Positions 8,201-11,326 of a DNA stretch of 11,326 nt are shown piece by piece. Under the pieces are notes generated by a model. The model saw only the letters and a program-made list of their open reading frames with translations. It made no database searches and was not told where the DNA came from. Source of the stretch: JBBDIK01 sp964640385 (GTDB taxonomy: Bacteria > Actinomycetota > UBA4738 > JBBDHU01). The translations under genes and the position numbers were made by a program. The stretch is taken from assembly GCA_964640385.1 (NCBI GenBank), contig CAZXFL010000041.1, positions 1 to 11,326 on the forward strand, given 5' to 3'. Numbering within the stretch: the stretch's first letter is position 1; each line of letters opens with the position of its first letter.

Positions 8201-8837
8201 GGGATCAAAGCTCTACTCGCCCTGGGGAGAGCCGGTGGCTTCGGCGGGGGAGTCAGTATCTCTCGGATTCCAGTCACAGATTACCGATGCCGACACCGGA
8301 TTCGTGGACATGACGACGAGGCTGTATGACCCGACCGTCGGACGGTTCACGTCGCGGGACGTGCTGTTCGGGGAGACGACCAGTCCCGCGAGCATGAACC
8401 AGTACGGATATGCGGAGGGCAATCCGATTGCCTGGTCGGACCCCTCTGGTCTCGCTCGCGTCTACCACCACGGATGGGTACGAGCAGAGGTCCAAGAGTA
8501 TGTGAACATCGTCGTGAATACGGTCAAAGTGGACTACTACTACTGGCGGAACAGCCTTGGGCTGGTGAAGGGAACCGGCAAGGCAGAGCGTCACTGGGTT
8601 GATGTGCCGGGCCTTTGGACCATGAGGCGAGAGCAGTTCAGCGCCCACAACACGAAGGGCACGTACGTCTGGGCATACGCACGCGTTCACTTCCATAGCG
8701 ACGTGTTCCCGCGGCCGGACTACGACCTGGCGGCTGAGTTCCGGGCCGACCCCGGTCCGAGAGGGATCTGCACACTCACCGACGGAAACCTACCGCTGGG
8801 TTGGGGAACCGACTGCGACTATGGCATCTACTACTAG
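2211..8837 (+). CDS. secreted WapA-like RHS/YD-repeat polymorphic toxin (DNRLRE, PA14, RHS core, novel C-terminal tip)
   Basis: This 2208-residue exported protein has a Sec signal peptide (about 1-44: arginines, WLSALVMLTSLLAAVPAAAQA, cleavage near A44). An N-terminal beta-rich region follows, with the VYQDVRTGVDYVY motif near 203 that often precedes DNRLRE domains. The DNRLRE domain spans about 326-479 (DAFVDQEFPNTEYGNTTNL, SFIHFDV). Next come an FN3-like segment (about 482-590), an RHS entry region with a NGNLVL and YNS...GAGWN pattern (602-680), YD repeats (about 773-1020), a PA14 domain (about 1023-1170; DNDSFSIVFDGYL, YKFRIYSNDGSRL), and more than twenty further YD repeats (about 1228-1990). 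The RHS-associated core (about 1999-2082; RLYDPTVGRFTSRD, NQYGYAEGNP, DPSGL) follows, then a 126-residue tip. In this family the repeats form a hollow shell around the C-terminal toxin, and the core aspartates allow self-cleavage at DPxGL. The plan matches B. subtilis WapA, which acts on neighbouring cells. The toxin's target is not predictable from the sequence. The frame is intact throughout and heads a two-gene operon. Confidence 0.93.
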   Translation: MTKLPVSARFSRMRSRLVRPSVSWLSALVMLTSLLAAVPAAAQAEEPEPREIELAPAQPMPEPLGLQDRMPRSVEISQPGFDQVTREAITFSDEAAAEEIVSDLVRTGREGEVDFYAEGQNRPSHIAVVAPGPDSLPVLERSGEGWTGSFENATVFLPRQLSSSAPVTYTVGASTLSLSPLAAESQPLGLEKVTGQEADDRKIVYQDVRTGVDYVYFLVQGGFEEDTIFRTPAAATSTLTWRASLNGLSLSLNEGGGVSISDVSGLVAEIPAPVATDAAGESSTGTYGLSELSNGDTKITLSLDEAFLAEATYPVTVDPGASTLHPARDAFVDQEFPNTEYGNTTNLKVKSNANRTRRSFIHFDVDSLVASDRLVYQADLKLRNIDRDAGTSVEAMPITSAWPSQLNWNSQPSAGSTIDTEQNGSGALWTWDVKSLYQSYLDGTDANRYGVRLSSTGGEARWYSSEVGGVDRPDLVVSYNDLPDVATYRSPDEGVVESENVGLRIDAIPSDPNGDPVLVRYQVSTSQSDFTGSHLVAESGWTSQRTWFVTPGKLVNGSTYYWRVQSADVCSGTSVLCSLVDGAGVTHTQPATAPRQLTLSVPKLGMDERYPLWSQELGNNMMLSVNEANGNLVLDMPFDTRQVRSGDVEFGLTYNSRDVADEGLGAGWNLHAGPAGVDMPYRVKEINPAPDSGLRMYFDSGEKAYFLLRDVASDSYLSLGAGTGRVDRTEAGTYVYEPADGGTYTFDSSGKLATVRFPGTKVSAAATGDVLSYTYDAYGHLTQVSYNGGQAITFTWTAGSSGVLDTVSTWDGASFDVTVDSGKIRVTNPAGETYEAKRTGSAVYEIRDGEVYDRGNTGWLITYDASGHVISAKAPGASDAYTLEYAGPFFGDTASVTYLTDPRGQGTSDPNDFRTMIEPDTTGLPIRVTGPADQTGYLPVVTRYWDTNKNLVCERSAEANAYSLISDPQQCNDAANLSSTYTYDSTGPYVVTEADQGVSAQGAGDVADTDVDYDTGVSGPRFTTYDTSDMSGPPVDAGFWSDPLTASHGAGGPAGVTDNDSFSIVFDGYLTNTGPADKTYKFRIYSNDGSRLTVSDTVLTDCYGQAQLSTSYNCGTNQDVSITLGTGLTPIQIRYSELTGSANFDIQWNGGSGSTFTTMNGTDLTSEAGILTDVTSPEVKDETIADGPTRLDTDESYAGADAKITHLATTTTETDLDSARQRIETSVYDNYGRLTSDTQGSGTSDAATTTFSYATTSRCVTEELGPIAGMDTDRTCNARGQVTSETLHVRATYDQPAQDRTTTYTYDGMGRVLTEDTPGAGIKTYTYDDAGESETEDVLLSGTTHAITTHTYNDAGQETSTQGPGSDVVNFTFDKAGNRITESDPRNSSWVTTRVFDAHNREIQVTTPSGLVSTTQHVLKESGNYVNETREISPAGVTTTTTLDLRSQETSVKRGSLGATTYGYDESGNTTSTDDPGADAVNETSNAFSDTTQATAPDPGPGDAVTTFTYDALGRQTAVNGPRTDADDRFVMTYDAAGNLSSVQQAGLATPNTTNYAYDDAGELVRVAQPLDAGTTFVRTFTYDVAGNQTAITDSRGTVQNTYDAGGRLVSETLPNGVQKDHTYDVDGNETTLAATKTGFGTATRSFGYDEAAHLTSASQGLQVVNLTYDSDGRLTGATTNTGANSTRSYNATTGKVSSVTTPAGTTTFSWNADGLIASATDPFTNQPTTYTWNSAGQLTGRTDPAGLTWASSYDSAGRVDTQTISNTTGQVASFDLGYDPAGNVTSRQEIVKKPDGTNLPGSGTWTYGYDPANRMISATDPSSTVTTYGYDRAGNRTSVKIGAAAEVTTTFDAASLPVSSSDGTTYTYDAMGTLIAVDKSGGATGDQCYAYDGFGLVASMKKDSTTGCSASSGDVTYAYDALARTLTRTEGSDTTTFAYELDGEDLAREVVGSQTTLYANSPEAPLASSTGGQARFFLKDLHGDVVGTANTSGAVAGSKLYSPWGEPVASAGESVSLGFQSQITDADTGFVDMTTRLYDPTVGRFTSRDVLFGETTSPASMNQYGYAEGNPIAWSDPSGLARVYHHGWVRAEVQEYVNIVVNTVKVDYYYWRNSLGLVKGTGKAERHWVDVPGLWTMRREQFSAHNTKGTYVWAYARVHFHSDVFPRPDYDLAAEFRADPGPRGICTLTDGNLPLGWGTDCDYGIYY
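5277..5720 (+). other. PA14 domain embedded within the YD-repeat region
   Basis: Residues about 1023-1170 of the RHS protein leave the YD pattern. They show the PA14 order: a short lead with an aromatic residue (AGFWSDP), a strand followed by FDGYL, YKFRIYSNDGSRLTVSD, a CYG...YNCG cysteine pair, and a late IQIRYSE / FDIQWNG. PA14 domains generally bind glycans or act as adhesion modules, so this one may contact the target or producer cell wall. It splits the repeats into a block of about 250 residues before it and about 760 after. Confidence 0.75.
8457..8834 (+). other. unrecognised C-terminal toxin-tip domain (126 residues)
   Basis: This segment starts immediately after DPSGLA, where RHS tips begin. 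It is rich in aromatic residues and histidine (VYHHGW, DYYYW, GTYVWAYARVHFHSD) and has exactly two cysteines near the end (GICTLT, TDCDYG), which suits a disulfide in a secreted protein. It ends at YGIYY. I see none of the usual RHS toxin signatures (HNH, restriction-like, deaminase HxE/CxxC, ADP-ribosyltransferase or metallopeptidase HExxH). The alternation of polar and aromatic residues suggests mostly beta structure. An envelope-acting or binding role would fit the membrane protein encoded next door, but that is inference. Confidence 0.6.
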
Positions 8838-8841
8838 GTGG
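8836..8841 (+). promoter_or_regulatory. ribosome binding site of the small membrane gene
   Basis: AGGTGG overlaps the TAG stop of the RHS gene and lies 5 bases before the ATG at 8847. It favours that ATG over the GTG at 8838, which falls inside this site. Confidence 0.65.
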
Positions 8842-8846
8842 CCCCA

Positions 8847-9092
8847 ATGACGCGTGGACGAGCGTTTCGTTTGGACCGTAATGGCAGCAGTCGCGTGCTC
8901 CCCTGGCTTCTCCTCGCCGTAGTTAGCCTGGCGCTAGGACTCCTGGTGTGGTGGACGGCCGTGGTGGCAATCCCCGTTGCGGTTCTCGCCCTTGTCGTTG
9001 CGACTTACCAACTGTTCAGGAGGCGAGGCAACGAGTCAGCTGACGAGACATCGACGAGCGACGGCGACCTAGATTCGTCGGAAGAAGGCTAG
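8847..9092 (+). CDS. small two-helix membrane protein, candidate immunity partner of the RHS toxin
   Basis: This 81-residue protein has a basic N-terminus (MTRGRAFRLDRNGSSR) and two hydrophobic segments separated by a short turn near WWT (roughly residues 17-35 and 38-58). A basic RRRGNE boundary then leads to an acidic soluble tail (DETSTSDGDLDSSEEG). By the positive-inside rule both termini are probably cytoplasmic. The start lies 10 bases after the RHS stop, so the two genes should be co-transcribed and possibly coupled; the GTG at 8838 is the less likely start. In WapA-type and other RHS systems the gene directly after the toxin usually encodes the cognate immunity protein. Membrane immunity proteins usually counter tips that enter or attack the membrane or envelope. 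I recognise no family. It could instead be an unrelated small membrane protein or an export helper. Confidence 0.75.
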   Translation: MTRGRAFRLDRNGSSRVLPWLLLAVVSLALGLLVWWTAVVAIPVAVLALVVATYQLFRRRGNESADETSTSDGDLDSSEEG

Positions 9093-9382
9093 TCGGGGAA
9101 GGCAGTCACCGGGTCGGGGGTGAACCAACAGTGAGCCCAGGGGCGACGGACCGCTGAGGGAGTTGCAGTGACTGGCCCCCTTCAAACGAGTCCTGAAGGG
9201 CGGTTCTAGCCGGCCCATCCCTTCGAGCACCACGTGCTTCCTTCGCAGGAACTCGCTGGCGGCATCGAGTGGCGCAGCCCCAGTCCAAAGGGCCTGCGGT
9301 GCGTAAGACCGCTCGCTGCCACTCAGCGCCACCTCTTCCGAACTTTCGGTCGTCGGCGCGGGGCATCAGCTCCCCGAGAGAC
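9093..9382. other. convergent intergenic region
   Basis: About 290 bases separate the 3' ends of the RHS operon (+) and the sigma operon (-). Short open frames exist on both strands but lack ribosome binding sites and recognisable domains. Only weak hairpins are visible: TCACC/GGTGA around 9106-9123, and the better one at 9178-9200. Confidence 0.5.
9178..9200. terminator. possible bidirectional terminator hairpin
   Basis: CCCTTCA (9178-9184) and TGAAGGG (9194-9200) form a perfect 7-bp stem with a 9-base loop between the two convergent operons. No T-tract follows on either strand, which is common for actinobacterial terminators but leaves the call weak. Confidence 0.35.
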
Positions 9383-10312
9383 TCAGCCCTTCGCGTAACC
9401 CGTTCCTTCGGAACAGCCCTGGTTGAGATCCGGATAGGCCTGAGGATCCCGGGGCGTCTTCGATAGGTAGACGGCTGCACGATCGCTTGAGAACGGCGAG
9501 ACATCGACCACGACAGCATCAGGGACGTTGTGGATGTCGAAGACCTTCGCACTCCCGCCGCTCCATCGCCAGTCGAGAGTCTCGAACCCCGCACGCATGA
9601 GAATCGGAAGCGCCTCCTCCACGGAGGCGTTGACCACGCCCTTGCAGTGGAGTACCTCTCCAGGCGCGAGAGCGGTGCTGCTTCCGCCCAGGTATGGCTC
9701 GCCAGGGTCCGCCTCGCGCCCGATCACGATCGAGGCGCGATAGGGGTACCCCTTGGGGATGATCACACCGACTCGGCATGGCCCGTACCCGCCGCCCATC
9801 GTGTAGCAGGAGCCGTCGTAAAGGGGCTCGAAGTCCGGGGCGCGCGCCTTCTGAGATGCCGCGTCGTAGCCTTCCTGGGTCACGTGTCCAACCAGACCAG
9901 GCGACACTGGAAGCAGTTTCACTGTGACCCGGAATCCCTGTTCGGCGAGTTCCGCGTTCATCCGCTTCGCCCCGACACTGGGGTCGAGCACGCGCACTTC
10001 AATCGTGCGGTCTCCTCGCTCGCGGAACGAGAATCCCGCGGACGCCCGCTTCGGGCTGATCGTGTCGATGCTCGAAGCGATGAGCACGCCGAAGACCAGC
10101 ACGATCGCCGCCGCCGCCGCGAGCGCAACGAGCGGACGTCGGCTCCGGCCACGCGCCGTGGAATGCTTCGGCGACGCGGCGCCAGGCTGGGTCAGGATGA
10201 AGGCAAGCAAGGCCTCGGATTCGGGTGCATCCGGACCGACCTCGATATCGGCGGTGCTGATCGGGGACAAGCTCGAAACGGCCTTCGAGATCTGGTTATC
10301 GCGCCGGGTCAT
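9383..10312 (-). CDS. single-pass membrane protein coupled to an ECF sigma factor; probable sigma regulator with PASTA-like extracytoplasmic segments
   Basis: This 309-residue protein has a cytoplasmic N-terminus of about 58 residues containing PESEALLAFILTQP, a short helix of the kind seen in actinobacterial proteins partnered with ECF sigma factors. A basic stretch (ARGRSRRP) and one membrane helix (about 61-79) follow, then a 225-residue extracytoplasmic part. That part holds two segments of the type 'xxxELAEQGFRVTV' (118-134) and 'SVEEALPILMRAGFETL' (230-246). The second closely follows the PASTA pattern of a small residue, EA, two leucines and AGF. Four cysteines (169, 179, 223 and one near the C-terminus) could form disulfides. 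The ATG overlaps the sigma stop codon as ATGA and has a strong GAGGAGG site 4 bases upstream, so synthesis is coupled. I infer a role as anti-sigma-like membrane partner or signal sensor. No zinc-binding HxxxCxxC anti-sigma motif is present, so a novel mode of control or a non-regulatory target gene are alternatives. Confidence 0.8.
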   Translation of the reverse strand: MTRRDNQISKAVSSLSPISTADIEVGPDAPESEALLAFILTQPGAASPKHSTARGRSRRPLVALAAAAAIVLVFGVLIASSIDTISPKRASAGFSFRERGDRTIEVRVLDPSVGAKRMNAELAEQGFRVTVKLLPVSPGLVGHVTQEGYDAASQKARAPDFEPLYDGSCYTMGGGYGPCRVGVIIPKGYPYRASIVIGREADPGEPYLGGSSTALAPGEVLHCKGVVNASVEEALPILMRAGFETLDWRWSGGSAKVFDIHNVPDAVVVDVSPFSSDRAAVYLSKTPRDPQAYPDLNQGCSEGTGYAKG

Positions 10313-10863
10313 GATGCCTCCTCGGGTTGGACGATCACTTTGGGTGGAATCGGACCTGCTCCGCGCTCGGCGGCAGCCAGTCGGTCGCGCATGAGTCGGC
10401 GGGCCCGATGGAGCCGGATCCTCGCGGCGTTCGGGGTGCAGCCAAGCACCGTCGCGATCTCACGCGGGCTAAGTTCTTCCCAGTACGCGAGCTCGAGCAG
10501 CTCACGATCGCGCACGCCGAGTGAGGCGAACGCCCGCTCCACTACCGGTCCGGCCCCCATGGATGGAACCTCCGGCACTCGGGATGCCGCCGCAAGCGCC
10601 TCGGTAAGCCGGCTGCGTCGCATGTCACCGCGACGAGCGTTCGCTAGCGCGCCGCGAGCCACACCGAACAACCAGGCCCGCTCGAGATCCTCCTGCGGCC
10701 GATCGCCCATGCGCCGCCAGGTGACGAGGAAGGTTTCGGCAACCACATCGGCAGCGTCCTCCCTCGAGGGTGTGCGACGGATCGCGAACCCAAGCACAGC
10801 CTTGAAGTGCCTGGCGTAGATCATGCTGAACGCTTCGCGTGCGGACGAACCACCCTCGGGCAC
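10309..10863 (-). CDS. ECF-type RNA polymerase sigma factor
   Basis: This is a 184-residue sigma-70 family protein without regions 1 or 3, the ECF layout. Region 2 spans about residues 12-80 (FSMIYARHFKAVLGF, EDAADVVAETFLVTWRR, AWLFGVARG), contacting core polymerase and the -10 element. Region 4 spans about 107-162, with a helix-turn-helix (LSPREIATVLGCTPNAARI, then RLHRAR) for the -35 element. The frame is open to 11022, but the GTG at 10863 is preferred. It has a GGAGGT ribosome binding site 6 bases upstream (10875-10870), leaves region 2 complete, and gives the usual ECF length. The 53 extra upstream residues are serine/glycine-rich and lie over the flanking region. The gene ends in a 4-base overlap with a membrane-protein gene, so the two work as a unit, and the membrane protein is the natural candidate for controlling its activity. 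The signal sensed and the regulon cannot be told from this window. Confidence 0.92.
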   Translation of the reverse strand: MPEGGSSAREAFSMIYARHFKAVLGFAIRRTPSREDAADVVAETFLVTWRRMGDRPQEDLERAWLFGVARGALANARRGDMRRSRLTEALAAASRVPEVPSMGAGPVVERAFASLGVRDRELLELAYWEELSPREIATVLGCTPNAARIRLHRARRLMRDRLAAAERGAGPIPPKVIVQPEEAS

Positions 10864-10960
10864 TAACCGACCTCCATCGTCTCCTCGGCTTCCACAAGGG
10901 AATGTCCGGATGATGCCCAACCATTTCATCACCAGCCCTTCGCCACCGCCTCCAGGGTCG
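10864..10960 (-). promoter_or_regulatory. leader and likely promoter region of the sigma operon
   Basis: About 100 bases separate the sigma start from the CU044_5270-like remnant. They hold the GGAGGT ribosome binding site (10875-10870). I looked on the minus strand for an ECF-type GGAAC...GTC or TTGACn/TAnnnT pair and found nothing convincing. A promoter here is inferred from position only. Confidence 0.3.
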
Positions 10961-11326
10961 TGGGCCCTGAAGCTTCGGGCAGAACTCGGGATCGATGAGC
11001 AGGAAGAGCAGCGCGTCTCCAAGGAAGAGATTCGCGAGAGCTCGCCTTCGAGCTCGTCATCCAGATGCTGGTAACCGATGGTGCGCTCGTTCTCCCCCGG
11101 GACATCAGTGATGGGCTAGCCAGCGGCTACGTCTCGCCCGCCAACCAGTCGACGCTGTATCAGGCGGCCTCCCTGATTCCCGGCGTCGAGCTGCTGGGTG
11201 ACATGCGCGACCAGACCGGCCGTCACGGTACCGCCGTCGTTCTGAGGGACGGGCGCTTCACTCGTGTGCTCGTCTTCGAGCCAGTATCGGGAACGTTCCT
11301 CGAAGGGGCGACCTACGAGACCGATG
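10961..11326 (+). pseudogene. 5'-truncated, frameshifted remnant of a CU044_5270-family protein (runs off the window)
   Basis: The plus strand encodes LKLRAELGIDEQEEQRVSKE in one frame and, after a 2-base shift, LAFELVIQMLVTDGALVLPR, YQAASLIPGVELLGDMRDQ, TGRHGTAVVL and VLVFEPVSGTFLE. The order fits the C-terminal half of CU044_5270-family proteins: a helical stretch, then L-Y-x-A-x-x-x-I-P-G-V, D-x-x-G-R-x-G and a final F-x-P-x-(S/T)-G. The two parts join perfectly if the AG at 11039-11040, a duplication inside GAGAG (11036-11040), is removed. A TGA at 10996-10998 closes the second frame upstream. No signal peptide or membrane anchor is present, so the 5' half is gone. These proteins usually lie beside an ECF sigma gene, so this remnant next to a living sigma gene is telling. 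The 3' end is outside the window. Confidence 0.7.

Noticed and set aside
9069..9332. An 87-codon minus-strand frame in the convergent intergenic region
   Set aside because: It overlaps the end of the small membrane gene, shows no domain or clear ribosome binding site, and is probably chance.
9530..10819. A 429-codon plus-strand frame across the sigma operon
   Set aside because: It is antisense to two well-supported genes, arginine/serine-rich with no domain, and typical of a high-GC shadow frame.
10965..10981. Near-palindrome GCCCTGAAGCTTCGGGC at the edge of the CU044_5270-like remnant
   Set aside because: It is imperfect, has no loop and lies inside the coding frame of the remnant, so there is no reason to call it an operator or terminator.

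Overview
The base composition (high GC, with G/C-ending codons in the open genes) and the gene families point to a high-GC actinobacterium. A soil Thermoleophilia/Solirubrobacterales-like lineage is plausible, but this is inferred from family resemblance only and no marker gene is present.

Layout. Positions 1-2000 are a gene graveyard. They hold the N-terminal stub of a DDE integrase-type transposase (59-145, +), about 370 bases that I cannot assign, a 35-codon signal-peptide ORF (512-619, -), the 3' part of a secreted subtilisin-like protease with RTX-type calcium-binding repeats (619-1743, -), and a two-blade piece of an NHL beta-propeller gene (1744-1973, +). The last two meet head-on at an 8-bp inverted microhomology. 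A short regulatory stretch follows (about 2037-2202), with direct and inverted repeats that abut a sigma70-like promoter and a good ribosome binding site.

Positions 2211-9092 form a two-gene unit. The first gene encodes a 2208-residue secreted RHS/YD-repeat protein built like Bacillus WapA: Sec signal peptide, DNRLRE domain, FN3-like segment, YD repeats interrupted by a PA14 domain, RHS core ending in DPSGL, and a 126-residue C-terminal tip I do not recognise. Ten bases downstream starts an 81-residue protein with two membrane segments, which sits where an immunity gene would. My reading is a contact-dependent toxin with an unfamiliar warhead and a possible membrane immunity protein. This is the main candidate for an undescribed system here.

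Convergent to it, on the minus strand, is a translationally coupled pair (10863-9383): an ECF sigma factor, then a single-pass membrane protein with a cysteine-containing extracytoplasmic domain and PASTA-like segments. It is likely the sigma factor's membrane partner or regulator. Just upstream of the sigma gene, on the plus strand, is a 5'-truncated and frameshifted remnant of a CU044_5270-family protein. That family commonly neighbours ECF sigma genes, so this may be the scar of an older sigma locus.
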